From an uncultured Sphaerochaeta sp. (GTDB lineage Bacteria; Spirochaetota; Spirochaetia; Sphaerochaetales; Sphaerochaetaceae): a stretch of 64,000 bases of DNA. Shown here one piece after another: positions 1-7,884 of the stretch. Location: positions 1,325,757 through 1,389,756 of the forward strand of contig NZ_OY763408.1 of the NCBI RefSeq assembly GCF_963667405.1, in the 5' to 3' direction. Every line of letters begins with the position of its first letter. Position 1 is the stretch's first letter. The notes beneath the pieces were generated by a model. The model made no database searches and had not been told where the DNA came from. It worked only from the letters and a program-made list of their open reading frames with translations. A program made the position numbers and the translations under genes.

Positions 1-255
1 TCCTCGGCAGCCGAGCCGAAGCTGACATTGGATGTACGGGGAATGACCTTGGAACAGGCTTTGGCCGCCTTGGATACCCAGCTTGAGAGTGCCCTGGTGC
101 ATGGGATGACCACCTTTTCCATCATCCATGGCTATGGGGATGGCATTCTGAGCAAAGGAATCGGTGAGTATCTTCGCTCACAGCGATCGGTCAAGGACCA
201 TCGGTTCGCCTTGCCCGAGGACGGCGGCATGGGCAAAACATACGTGATGCTTTAG
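1..255 (+). CDS. mutS2: Endonuclease MutS2, C-terminal Smr domain (5' truncated)
   Basis: The reading frame is open from base 1 and ends with TAG at 253-255, so only the last 84 codons are present. The visible part is a Smr domain: it carries the LDVRG motif (codons 10-14) and the HGYGDGIL motif typical of Smr nucleases, and it ends in a short G-rich tail. In MutS2 this domain nicks branched or structured DNA, or acts on stalled ribosomes, at the end of a MutS-like ATPase. The ATPase part lies outside the window, so a stand-alone Smr protein cannot be fully excluded, but the linker and tail look like MutS2. An intrinsic terminator follows at 265-290. Confidence 0.8.
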   Translation, partial: SSAAEPKLTLDVRGMTLEQALAALDTQLESALVHGMTTFSIIHGYGDGILSKGIGEYLRSQRSVKDHRFALPEDGGMGKTYVML

Positions 256-264
256 GTTTTTTCC

Positions 265-290
265 AGCCCTTCTTTACAGAGGGGCTTTTT
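265..290 (+). terminator. Intrinsic terminator after mutS2
   Basis: AGCCCTTC (265-272) pairs with GAGGGGCT (279-286), with one T-G wobble and a 6-base loop. A run of five T (286-290) follows. It separates mutS2 from the next gene. Confidence 0.75.
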
Positions 291-292
291 AG

Positions 293-321
293 TGGTATAA
301 CTTATTTAGTAATTTACTAAA
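293..321 (+). promoter_or_regulatory. Extended -10 promoter with a 17-base palindrome at the start site
   Basis: TGG-TATAAC at 293-301 fits an extended -10 element; I see no convincing -35. Just downstream lies a perfect palindrome TTTAGTAA-T-TTACTAAA (305-321), where the transcript would begin. Its right arm runs into the AAAGG ribosome site (319-323) of the gene starting at 331. The position suits an operator, or an RNA hairpin that hides the ribosome site. Function is inferred only from position. Confidence 0.45.
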
Positions 322-330
322 GGTATTTAA

Positions 331-675
331 ATGAAGATTGATAAGAAACAATTGAAAGAACAGTACAAGGAGAGCAAACCCCCGATGGGTTGCTTTTCCC
401 TGACCTGCCTTCCTGATGGAACCCGATACATCGGAAGCACCAAGAACCTTGGGGCGGCCCGCAACTCACTGATGTTCCGTCTCAGTATCGGGGCCCTGCA
501 GAACTATCCCGAATTGCAGCGTCACTACACGAAGTTCGGCCCTTCGCAGGTTCCCTTCACCGTATTGGAAGAGCTGGAGTATGAAGAGGATGTACAGTCG
601 TACGATGAGCAGCTGAGAACGCTGAAAGCGTTGTACCTGGAACGATATGCAGATGCAAAGGAGTTGTTGGTATGA
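331..675 (+). CDS. GIY-YIG nuclease family protein
   Basis: This 114-residue protein carries a single GIY-YIG domain. GCF (residues 20-22) stands for GIY and YIG is intact at 33-35. The family pattern of a basic residue, FRLSIG, PELQ, and a late acidic segment ending LYLERY (about 101-106) follows. It resembles the short stand-alone GIY-YIG proteins of Firmicutes and spirochaetes, whose substrate is unknown; it is not UvrC, which is far larger. The start is ATG with AAAGG 7 bases upstream. The stop overlaps the start of the next gene (ATGA), so the two are probably translated together. The promoter region holds a 17-base palindrome, which suggests control by a repressor. A restriction or homing role cannot be read from the sequence. 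Confidence 0.75.
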   Translation: MKIDKKQLKEQYKESKPPMGCFSLTCLPDGTRYIGSTKNLGAARNSLMFRLSIGALQNYPELQRHYTKFGPSQVPFTVLEELEYEEDVQSYDEQLRTLKALYLERYADAKELLV

Positions 676-1151
676 AGATTCCCACAAGTTTGAAACACAA
701 GCCGGTGATTGTGGTAAACAATTATGAGCACGTGGATGGAAAGGTCGCCAATGAGAGCGACGCAAAAGGCTTGTCCATCGGGCTGGCCCAATGGAATGAC
801 CGTGGCTCGGTTGAGGCGAGTGCGAAGGTCTGGAGACATACGGGGGAGAAGTGGTCACGTCAGAGTGAGGAGCTTCCCTTGCATCGTGTGCTGGATTTGG
901 CGCTGCTCATCTGCAGGACAAGTCTCTATTTCCAGGATGCTTACCGGTTCCCCAAGTACTATGACCCTGCGGATCCACAGATCGACCGCATCGGCATGCA
1001 AGGCGATGCCATGACTGTTGAGGTGTGCACCACCAACGAGATGATCGATACGGATATCCGCTTGCTTGCAGATGTGCTGGGAGGAGAGGGCGAGCGTTTG
1101 GGTGAACGGTTCCGTTTGCTCAGCGACATGCTCAAGCGAATGGGCTATTGA
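672..1151 (+). CDS. Conserved hypothetical protein paired with the GIY-YIG gene
   Basis: This is a soluble protein of 159 residues with no signal peptide or membrane segment. I do not recognise the family with certainty; it may belong to a small domain-of-unknown-function family seen in Clostridia and spirochaetes (DUF6530 is my best guess). Visible features are an early VVNNYEHVDGK segment, a WNDRGS...KVWRHTGEKWSRQSEELPLHR stretch rich in W, R and H, and a C-terminal helix-rich tail. Its ATG overlaps the stop of the GIY-YIG gene by 4 bases, so a shared operon and perhaps a shared task are likely. No catalytic signature can be named. Confidence 0.7.
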   Translation: MKIPTSLKHKPVIVVNNYEHVDGKVANESDAKGLSIGLAQWNDRGSVEASAKVWRHTGEKWSRQSEELPLHRVLDLALLICRTSLYFQDAYRFPKYYDPADPQIDRIGMQGDAMTVEVCTTNEMIDTDIRLLADVLGGEGERLGERFRLLSDMLKRMGY

Positions 1152-1198
1152 GCTCATCAAGAGGCGATGCTACTATGCAAGGGTAAGAGGAGTTTACT

Positions 1199-1984
1199 AT
1201 GAGTGATTACATGGAAGGAACGGGAATCCAGTACCATTTGCATATCAAGCAAGGGGATGTCGGCAGGTATGTCATTCTCCCCGGGGATCCCAAGCGGGTC
1301 CCGCTCATCGCTCGCTATCTCGACGACGCAAAGCTGGTTGCCGACAGCCGCGAATATGTCACCTATACCGGCATGTTGGATGGGGAGCGTGTATCGGTCA
1401 CCTCGACGGGAATCGGGGGACCCTCCGCATCCATTGCGATGGAAGAGTTGTACAAGTGCGGAAGCGACACCTTCATCAGGATGGGAACCTGCGGCGGCAT
1501 TGCCCTTGATGTCATGGGTGGGGATGTGGTCATTGCCACTGCCGCTGTCCGGATGGAAGGCACCAGCCGTGAGTATGCACCGATCGAATTCCCAGCCGTT
1601 GCCTCCTTTGAGGTGGTGGAAGCCTTGGTTGAGGCGGGCAGGCAACTGAAAAAGCGCAGCCATACCGGAGTTGTGCAGTGCAAGGACTCCTTCTATGGAC
1701 AGCACGACCCGGCCATCATGCCGGTCAGCTATGAGCTGATCAACAAATGGGAAGCATGGAAACGGCTGGGGGTGCTTGCCAGTGAGATGGAGAGTGCCGC
1801 TCTCTTTGTGGTTGCTGCCCGTCTGGGCGCACGATGCGGAAGTGCCTTCTTTGTGGTAGGAAACCAGGAACGGGAGATTCTCGGTCTGGAAAACCCAAAA
1901 CTGCATGATACGGAGGATGCCATCCGCCTGACGGTGCAGGGCTTACGCAATCTCATCGCGCGCGACCGGGAACTTGGTCGTTGA
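1199..1984 (+). CDS. udp: Uridine phosphorylase
   Basis: A 261-residue nucleoside phosphorylase of the trimeric/hexameric PNP-UDP family. It would split uridine with phosphate to uracil and ribose-1-phosphate in the cytosol (pyrimidine salvage). Seen: the phosphate-binding start [11 protein letters not shown] (about residues 24-34), [16 protein letters not shown], the RMGTCGG motif, and the MESAALF motif that contacts the ribose. The residues after RMGTCGG and the QCKDSFYGQ segment favour uridine over purine substrates. The start is ATG with a good AAGAGGAG ribosome site. The 3' end overlaps the convergent gene on the minus strand by 42 bases. Confidence 0.88.
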   Translation: MSDYMEGTGIQYHLHIKQGDVGRYVILPGDPKRVPLIARYLDDAKLVADSREYVTYTGMLDGERVSVTSTGIGGPSASIAMEELYKCGSDTFIRMGTCGGIALDVMGGDVVIATAAVRMEGTSREYAPIEFPAVASFEVVEALVEAGRQLKKRSHTGVVQCKDSFYGQHDPAIMPVSYELINKWEAWKRLGVLASEMESAALFVVAARLGARCGSAFFVVGNQEREILGLENPKLHDTEDAIRLTVQGLRNLIARDRELGR

Positions 1985-2353
1985 ATACCGCCGTTTTTCG
2001 GCAATGATTGCCTCCAATGCCAAGGGCAGGATGGGGTTGCCTGTCTTGCCCAATTGGCAGAAGCAAGAACTTCTGTGAAAGAGTTCATAACTACCTGAGT
2101 AGCGATATGCCGTGCCGTTTCTTCCCAGGTGGGAGATGATGCTGAGCAGTTGTTCTTCTGAAACCATGCTGTTGGTGTCTGAACACCGCATCGGTATAGG
2201 ACTCGCACACAACAATTCCAGAAGCCCTGGCTCCAGCAGGTAATCAAGCACGTGAATGTTCTGATTCTGCAAGGAAAGGGAGAGGCGCAAAAGCACGCGT
2301 TCTGCGTGCCACATGGGAAATTCAGGCTTTGAAGTGAGAAGGTAGTAGTGCAT
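1943..2353 (-). CDS. Hypothetical protein, second gene of a small leftward pair
   Basis: A 136-residue protein of unknown family. It is supported as a real gene by a strong AGGAGG ribosome site 5 bases before its ATG and by its position 43 bases behind another leftward gene. It reads [20 protein letters not shown] at the start and contains several Cys and His residues (SSCFCQ, RCSD) that do not form a clear zinc motif. There is no signal peptide or membrane helix. The last 42 bases overlap the end of udp tail to tail, so its C-terminal 13 residues share DNA with udp. No function can be given. Confidence 0.6.
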   Translation of the reverse strand: MHYYLLTSKPEFPMWHAERVLLRLSLSLQNQNIHVLDYLLEPGLLELLCASPIPMRCSDTNSMVSEEQLLSIISHLGRNGTAYRYSGSYELFHRSSCFCQLGKTGNPILPLALEAIIAEKRRYSTTKFPVARDEIA

Positions 2354-2396
2354 GAGAACCTCCTATTCCTTGAGTAGGAGGCGATGCAGCTTTGCT

Positions 2397-2747
2397 TCAA
2401 TACAGGCTGGCACCCTCTTGCTTCAAGCGGTCAAGGCTGGCCTCAAGCAGTGAATCAAGATCCTCGTGGTCGTCAGCACGCTGATACACCTCTATGGAAA
2501 ACAGCTCAAGGCCAAGGGCCTCATACTCTGCTTGCAAGACAGGATGCGGGTACGTGCCCATATCCAACGTAAAGCGAGTGGTTTTTATCAAGGATGCAAG
2601 ATCTTCGCCTTTTGCAAGATGCATGCGATTGGTCTGAAGGTTGCGGATGCAAAGCAAGCCTCGCTGGGCCTTGCTGGCATAAAGATGGGGATGTCGCGTG
2701 TGAAGTTCCATGGCCAGATAGTACAAAATATGCCTGTGGATGTACAC
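2397..2747 (-). CDS. Degenerate GIY-YIG-like protein
   Basis: A protein of up to 116 residues that I align over its central part with the GIY-YIG protein at 331-675. GLLCIRN (30-36) matches GCFSLTC, RFTLDMG (58-64) matches FRLSIG, and LQAEY..LG...F..EVY (71-88) matches ELQRHY..FG...FTVLE. The YIG triplet is replaced by MHLA, so nuclease activity is unlikely. The first possible start is GTG at 2747; an ATG at 2711 is an alternative, and neither has a clear ribosome site. It is probably cotranscribed with the 136-residue gene to its left. It could be a DNA- or RNA-binding relic or a regulator of the active paralogue; this is inference. Confidence 0.55.
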   Translation of the reverse strand: MYIHRHILYYLAMELHTRHPHLYASKAQRGLLCIRNLQTNRMHLAKGEDLASLIKTTRFTLDMGTYPHPVLQAEYEALGLELFSIEVYQRADDHEDLDSLLEASLDRLKQEGASLY

Positions 2748-2975
2748 GGGTGCCTGCAGTACCCCACATATTTTTCAGATATCGTCCCCATTGGGTGAAT
2801 TTTGCTCTTTGGAGCAAGAAAGAGTCGTTATTGTGTGACAAACGGCAGATGTATTGACAGAAAATTCACATGTGTGGAAAAAGAAATCACAATCCTGATG
2901 AAAGATGTTGAAAATTTTGTGTGCTTGGACCATAATTCTGCTAGTTTGTCCACGGGGCAGGGATTTGGCCTTTTC

Positions 2976-3004
2976 TTGCATAAGATTGCCTAATCCCCTA
3001 TCAT
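2976..3004 (+). promoter_or_regulatory. Probable promoter of the V-ATPase operon
   Basis: TTGCAT (2976-2981) and TATCAT (2999-3004) are separated by 17 bases, giving a start near 3011 and a short leader before the ATG at 3032. The interval 2748-3031 (284 bases) holds no other gene that I can support. Confidence 0.5.
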
Positions 3005-3031
3005 GAGGCTCAGCATAAGGTAGGAAATCAG

Positions 3032-3634
3032 ATGGCTCAACAGATTCAGGATTTGGTTGCTTCCATCCGCAAGGATGGGATTGAGGTTGCACAGAAAGAA
3101 GCAGCGCAGATTATTGCCGATGCAAAGCAACAGGCGGACGCCCTGCTTCGCGAAGCACGCAAGGAAGCTGCAGCATTGGTGGAGAATGCCCAGAGAGAGA
3201 TGGATACACGGGATCAGAGTGCTCGTTCCTCTCTTCAGCAGGCCAGCAGGGATGTGCAGCTCTCCTTGAAGAAAGAGATTCTCACCCAGCTTGATGCCTT
3301 GTTGGTGAAGACCGTCGAAAAGAGTTTCGAAAGCAAGGATCTCATCAGCCTCATCGAGAAAGTTGTCTCCATGGATGGCAATGCCGCTTCCAAACAGGTT
3401 CAGCTGTCGGAGAAAGATTTCTCAGCTTTGGCTGACCAGCTGAAGACCCAGTTGCAGAAGAGCCTGAAGGAAGGCCTTGAGATCAAACCGGTTGCTTCCG
3501 TCTCCTCGGGCTTCAGGCTTGCTGAGAAGGATGGTTCGGGGTTCTATGATTTCAGTGCTGAAGAAACAGCTGCACTGCTGAAGCCGTTCCTCTCTGCTGC
3601 AATCGCAGACATCGTCTTCGGTCAGGCTAAATAA
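3032..3634 (+). CDS. atpE: V-type ATP synthase subunit E (peripheral stalk)
   Basis: A 200-residue protein. The N-terminal half (about 1-100) is a long charged coiled coil rich in A, K, E and Q (repeats such as KEAAQIIADAKQQADALLREARKEA broken by short gaps). The C-terminal half is globular and ends in a conserved-looking FSAEETAALLKPFL segment. This layout is that of V/A-type subunit E, which forms the peripheral stalk linking the catalytic head to the membrane subunit I. The gene is first in the operon, with a TAGGA ribosome site and a plausible promoter upstream. Similarity is by pattern; E subunits vary much in sequence. Confidence 0.8.
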   Translation: MAQQIQDLVASIRKDGIEVAQKEAAQIIADAKQQADALLREARKEAAALVENAQREMDTRDQSARSSLQQASRDVQLSLKKEILTQLDALLVKTVEKSFESKDLISLIEKVVSMDGNAASKQVQLSEKDFSALADQLKTQLQKSLKEGLEIKPVASVSSGFRLAEKDGSGFYDFSAEETAALLKPFLSAAIADIVFGQAK

Positions 3635-3644
3635 GGAGCAGTCA

Positions 3645-4178
3645 GTGGCTTCCTATTATTATCTGGTAGCGAGTCTGCCTTCCCTTCGGTATGAAGGAAG
3701 TCTGCCGTTTACCACAGAGTCCTTTCTCAAGCTCTGTACCAACCAGCTCAGCGATACCCATTTTGCAATGGTCCGTGCAGTGTTGCTTGGTCAGCCTTGT
3801 TCTCATCGTTTTGTGCATTCCTATGAGCACTTTGCTTCCATGGTGAAAAAGGAACTTACTGAGCAACGCAGCCGAAAGCTCTCTCTTTCCGATTCTTCCT
3901 ACAAGAATGATGGGGATAGGGAAGCACACATTGCGGATGTGGTGCGCCAAGCACTTTCGATGGAGGATGTGTTGGCTGCAGAAATGCTTCTGGTACAACT
4001 GCATTGGAACTTTATTGATGAGCTCTGTGCTTTGCATACCTTCGATATTGAGGCAGTGCTGGGGTATGCGATCAAGCTGAGGATGCTCGAGAGAAAGAGC
4101 CTCTTTACCCGCGAGGAAGGCAATGCTGAGTTCAAGCGGCTTTTCTCCAATATACAGACAGAAATAGAGAACAATTAG
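3645..4178 (+). CDS. DUF2764 family protein of V-ATPase clusters (possible subunit C substitute)
   Basis: A 177-residue cytosolic protein starting MASYYYLVASLPSLRY at a GTG codon, with AAGGAG 8 bases before it. The start and the position between subunits E and A match the DUF2764 proteins found in V-ATPase operons of spirochaetes, Bacteroidetes and Chlamydiae. No gene for the central-stalk subunit C is present here, and this protein occupies its usual place, so a role as a C-like adaptor is a reasonable inference that the sequence does not prove. The protein is helix-rich and has no membrane segment. It ends at the base where the open frame of subunit A begins. Confidence 0.75.
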   Translation: MASYYYLVASLPSLRYEGSLPFTTESFLKLCTNQLSDTHFAMVRAVLLGQPCSHRFVHSYEHFASMVKKELTEQRSRKLSLSDSSYKNDGDREAHIADVVRQALSMEDVLAAEMLLVQLHWNFIDELCALHTFDIEAVLGYAIKLRMLERKSLFTREEGNAEFKRLFSNIQTEIENN

Positions 4179-4189
4179 TGGAGTTGGAT

Positions 4190-5947
4190 ATGGCAAATAC
4201 AAGTGGGCGTGTACTGGGCGTCAATGGGAACATGGTTACAGTCGAGTTTGACAGCGCCATCTCGAAGAACGAGGTCGGGTATATCCATGTTGGGGATGAC
4301 CGGCTCAAGGGTGAGGTCATCAGGATCAACGGCAATACCGCCAGTCTTCAGGTTTTTGAGATGACAAACGGCATTCGTGTCGGGGATGTTGTTGAATTCT
4401 CCCAGGAGATGCTCAGCGTCACCTTGGGACCTGGATTGCTGCAGCAGATTTATGATGGGTTGCAGAACCCCCTTCCTGAGCTTGCTTCCCAGTGTGGATT
4501 CTTTCTGCAGCGTGGTGTCTATCTTGATGCCATTCCCAATCGCTCTTGGGATTTCACTCCCACCGTTGCCGTTGGCGCTCAGCTTCGCATAGGGGACACC
4601 ATCGGGACGGTTCCCGAGGGGTTGTTCACCCACCAGATCATGGTTCCCTTTACGTTTGCCGACACAACCTACAAGGTTGTCTCGATCGTGGAGAAGGGTA
4701 CATACGGAGTGCGTGAAACCATCTGCACCGTAGAGGATCCGAAAGGCAACAAGAAAGAGCTTTCCATGGTCTTTACCTGGCCGGTCAAGAAAGCCATCAA
4801 GCTCTATGAGGAGCGGCTCAGACCTGATGAGACCCTGGTAACCAAAATCAGGATCATTGACACCTTCCTTCCCGTTGCAAAGGGCGGGACGTACTGTACA
4901 CCCGGTCCTTTCGGTGCTGGAAAGACGGTTTTGCAGCATATGACCAGCCGAAACGCTGATGTTGACATCGTCATCATCGCCGCCTGCGGCGAACGTGCAG
5001 GTGAGGTTGTAGAGGTTCTGAAAGAGTTCCCTGAACTGACTGACCCGAAAACCGGCAGATCCCTGATGGAACGCACCATCATCATCTGCAACACTTCTTC
5101 CATGCCGGTGGCAAGCCGCGAAGCTTCGGTATACACGGCAGTGACCATTGCCGAGTACTATCGCCAGATGGGTCTGAACATCCTCTTGCTTGCCGACTCC
5201 ACCAGCCGCTGGGCACAGGCAATGCGCGAAATGAGCGGAAGACTGGAAGAGATTCCCGGCGAGGAAGCGTTCCCGGCTTATCTTGAAAGCCGTATTGCAG
5301 AGTTCTACGAGCGGGCAGGAAAGGTACGGTTGCGTGATGGACGGATCGGCTCTGTCACCATCGGTGGAACGGTCAGTCCTGCCGGCGGTAACTTTGAGGA
5401 ACCGGTGACGCAGGCAACACTGAAAGTGGTCGGAGCGTTCCACGGTCTCTCCCGTGAACGCAGTGATGCCAGAAAGTACCCAGCCATCGATCCTCTCTCC
5501 TCATGGTCGAAGTACCAGGGAGTCATCAAGCAGGCGAAAGTGGAGTATGCCAGAAACATTCTCTTCAGAGGCAGCGAGATCAACCAGATGATGAAGGTCG
5601 TAGGTGAAGAGGGTACCTCGGTAGCCGACTACATCACCTATCAGAAGAGTGAGCTGATTGACGCTTTCTATTTGCAGCAGAACTCCTTCGACCCGGTTGA
5701 CTCCTCGGTTCCTGTCGAGCGCCAGCGCCATAGCTTTGATCTTCTGTTCAAGGTACTCGCAAGTGAGTTCGATCTGGAGGACAAGAAAAAGGTTCGTTCC
5801 TTCTTCAATACGATCCGTCAGGACTTCCTGGACTGGAACAACGTTGAGTTCAACAGTGAGCGGTTCAAGCAGATAGAAAAGAAGATTGAGGCCAATTACC
5901 AGGCCAAGCAGGTCAGTGTTGACCCGGATGCCGAAAAGCTGATCTAA
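4190..5947 (+). CDS. atpA: V-type ATP synthase catalytic subunit A
   Basis: A 585-residue catalytic subunit, the usual size for V/A-type A subunits. The P-loop GPFGAGKT is at residues 239-246. The A-type specific insertion of about 90 residues before it is present ([21 protein letters not shown] and onward), as are ACGERAGEV, the [14 protein letters not shown] segment and the [20 protein letters not shown] box. It hydrolyses or makes ATP in the A3B3 head. I chose the ATG at 4190 because GGAG (4180-4183) lies 6 bases before it; a GTG at 4178 is in frame but has no ribosome site. Subunit B follows after 10 bases. Confidence 0.95.
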   Translation: MANTSGRVLGVNGNMVTVEFDSAISKNEVGYIHVGDDRLKGEVIRINGNTASLQVFEMTNGIRVGDVVEFSQEMLSVTLGPGLLQQIYDGLQNPLPELASQCGFFLQRGVYLDAIPNRSWDFTPTVAVGAQLRIGDTIGTVPEGLFTHQIMVPFTFADTTYKVVSIVEKGTYGVRETICTVEDPKGNKKELSMVFTWPVKKAIKLYEERLRPDETLVTKIRIIDTFLPVAKGGTYCTPGPFGAGKTVLQHMTSRNADVDIVIIAACGERAGEVVEVLKEFPELTDPKTGRSLMERTIIICNTSSMPVASREASVYTAVTIAEYYRQMGLNILLLADSTSRWAQAMREMSGRLEEIPGEEAFPAYLESRIAEFYERAGKVRLRDGRIGSVTIGGTVSPAGGNFEEPVTQATLKVVGAFHGLSRERSDARKYPAIDPLSSWSKYQGVIKQAKVEYARNILFRGSEINQMMKVVGEEGTSVADYITYQKSELIDAFYLQQNSFDPVDSSVPVERQRHSFDLLFKVLASEFDLEDKKKVRSFFNTIRQDFLDWNNVEFNSERFKQIEKKIEANYQAKQVSVDPDAEKLI

Positions 5948-5957
5948 GGGGTTGAAG

Positions 5958-7262
5958 ATGCAGAAAGTATATTCGAAGATAGAATCCATTGTAGGCAACG
6001 TCATCACTGTCCGTGCCCAGGGGGTACGCAACAGTGAACTTGCAATTGTAACCTCTCCTGCATCCCAGAGCTATGCAAACGTCATCAAGCTGGATGACGA
6101 TCTTGTATCGCTGCAGGTATTCAGTGGTGCCCAGGGCATCTCAACCGGTGACCAGGTTCGGTTCTTGGGTGTCCCGATGCGGGTTTCCTATACCGAGCAT
6201 CTGCTGGGTAGGGTGTTTGACGGTACCGGCACTCCCCGTGACAACGGGCCGAGCCTTACCGACAACATGATTGACATCGGCGGTCCATCGGTCAATCCGG
6301 CAAAACGCATCATTCCCCGGAACATGATTCGTACCGGTATCCCGATGATTGACGTGTTCAATACCCTGGTCGAAAGCCAGAAACTTCCGATTTTCTCCGT
6401 CAGCGGTGAGCCGTACAACGAGTTGTTGGCACGCATCGCCATGCAGGCTGAGGTTGACCTTATTGTGCTCGGTGGCATGGGCCTGAAGTACGACGACTAT
6501 CTCTTCTTCCGCGATACGCTGGAAGGAAGTGGTGCCATGAGTCGTACCATCATGTTTGTCCATACCGCCAGTGACCCGACCGTAGAATGCATGCTTGTTC
6601 CTGACATGTCCCTCGCAGTAGCCGAGCGCTTTGCCCTTGATGGCAAGAAGGTGCTTGTCCTGCTTACCGACATGACAAACTTTGCAGATGCCATGAAAGA
6701 AATGGCCATCACCATGGATCAGGTTCCTTCAAACCGAGGGTATCCGGGCGACTTGTACAGCTCCCTTGCTTCCCGCTATGAGAAGGCTGTCGACTTCGAG
6801 GGTGCCGGTTCGGTCACCATCCTGGCTGTTACCACCATGCCTGGTGATGACGTAACGCATCCTGTTCCGGACAATACCGGATACATCACCGAAGGCCAGT
6901 ACTATCTCAAGGGCGGAAGAATCGAACCTTTCGGTTCACTCAGCCGCCTCAAGCAGCAGGTCAACAAGGACACCCGTGACGACCACCGTGCGCTGATGGA
7001 TGGTATGATCAAGCTCTATGCCTCCTACAAGGAGTCTGTCGAGAAGAAGTCCATGGGCTTCATGATGACCGAATGGGACGAGAAGCTTCTCAAGTATGGC
7101 CGGTTCTTTGAGACGAAGCTGATGGACCTGAGTGTGAATATTCCCCTTGAGCAGGCCTTGGACCTGGGTTGGGAGATTCTCGCAGACTGTTTTGAGCCGA
7201 ATGAAACCGGACTCAAGAGTGACCTCATCCTCAGCCGCTGGCCGAAGAAGTTGAACGACTAA
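5958..7262 (+). CDS. atpB: V-type ATP synthase regulatory subunit B
   Basis: A 434-residue non-catalytic partner of subunit A. It has the beta-barrel start, then [15 protein letters not shown], the [27 protein letters not shown] segment that replaces the P-loop, and the C-terminal LADCF tail. It lacks a Walker A lysine motif, as expected for B. The ATG at 5958 is preferred (AGGGG 6 bases upstream) over an in-frame TTG at 5952. The gene is followed after 9 bases by subunit D. Together with A it forms the hexameric head. Confidence 0.95.
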   Translation: MQKVYSKIESIVGNVITVRAQGVRNSELAIVTSPASQSYANVIKLDDDLVSLQVFSGAQGISTGDQVRFLGVPMRVSYTEHLLGRVFDGTGTPRDNGPSLTDNMIDIGGPSVNPAKRIIPRNMIRTGIPMIDVFNTLVESQKLPIFSVSGEPYNELLARIAMQAEVDLIVLGGMGLKYDDYLFFRDTLEGSGAMSRTIMFVHTASDPTVECMLVPDMSLAVAERFALDGKKVLVLLTDMTNFADAMKEMAITMDQVPSNRGYPGDLYSSLASRYEKAVDFEGAGSVTILAVTTMPGDDVTHPVPDNTGYITEGQYYLKGGRIEPFGSLSRLKQQVNKDTRDDHRALMDGMIKLYASYKESVEKKSMGFMMTEWDEKLLKYGRFFETKLMDLSVNIPLEQALDLGWEILADCFEPNETGLKSDLILSRWPKKLND

Positions 7263-7271
7263 GGAGTTGAG

Positions 7272-7883
7272 ATGGCCGTCAAACTGACGAAGAACGAGCA
7301 GAAACTGCAAAAGGACAGGCTGAAGCAATACCAACGGTATCTGCCGACCCTGCAGCTGAAAAAACAACAGTTGCAGATGGTCATACGGCAGATAGAAGCC
7401 GAGGTTGCGAAGCTGAGAGCCAAGCAGGAGAAGCTGGTTCAGGATATGCAGTCCTGGATTGCCGTGTACAACGAAAATACGGCGTTCAGTGATGAGCTGA
7501 AAGTGGAGAACCTGATCAAGGTTGATCGGGTGGTGAAGGCCAAAGGCAATATTGCCGGCGTAAATATTCCTGTATTCAAGGAACTTACCTTCATCCCCAT
7601 TTCGTACGATCTCAATGCCTATCCGCTTTGGGTGGACAAGGCATTGGAAAGTCTTCGTGACTGTGCTCGCTACGACGCCTTGATCGGAACCCTGGAGCAA
7701 CAGATCAAATTGTTGGGCAGGGAGCTGAGAACTACCAGCCAGCGGGTGAATCTCTTTGAGAAGGTGAAGATACCTGAAGCAAAGACCAACATCCGCAAAA
7801 TTGGAATTTACCTCGGTGATCAGCAGACAGCTGCTGTTGTCCGGGGCAAGATCGCGAAGAAAAAGCTGATGCAGGGGGCTTGA
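7272..7883 (+). CDS. atpD: V-type ATP synthase subunit D (central rotor shaft)
   Basis: A 203-residue subunit with two long helices, the N-terminal one from about residue 5 to 65 and the C-terminal one from about 130 to 190, framing a small central region. This matches the coiled-coil rotor shaft of A/V-type ATPases. The start KLTKNEQKLQKDRLKQYQRYLPTLQLKKQQL and the end KIPEAKTNIRKIGIYLGDQQ..AVVRGKIAKKK resemble family members, in which KIP...NIR.I.I.L.D is a recurrent pattern. GGAG precedes the ATG. It ends one base before the start of subunit I. Confidence 0.88.
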   Translation: MAVKLTKNEQKLQKDRLKQYQRYLPTLQLKKQQLQMVIRQIEAEVAKLRAKQEKLVQDMQSWIAVYNENTAFSDELKVENLIKVDRVVKAKGNIAGVNIPVFKELTFIPISYDLNAYPLWVDKALESLRDCARYDALIGTLEQQIKLLGRELRTTSQRVNLFEKVKIPEAKTNIRKIGIYLGDQQTAAVVRGKIAKKKLMQGA

Positions 7884-7884
7884 G

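Noticed and set aside
2854..2859. TTGACA as -35 for the V-ATPase operon
   Set aside because: No -10-like hexamer at 16-18 bases; the pair at 2976/2999 is better.
4175..5443. 422-codon minus-strand frame across the V-ATPase A subunit
   Set aside because: Antisense shadow of a highly conserved gene; no motif.
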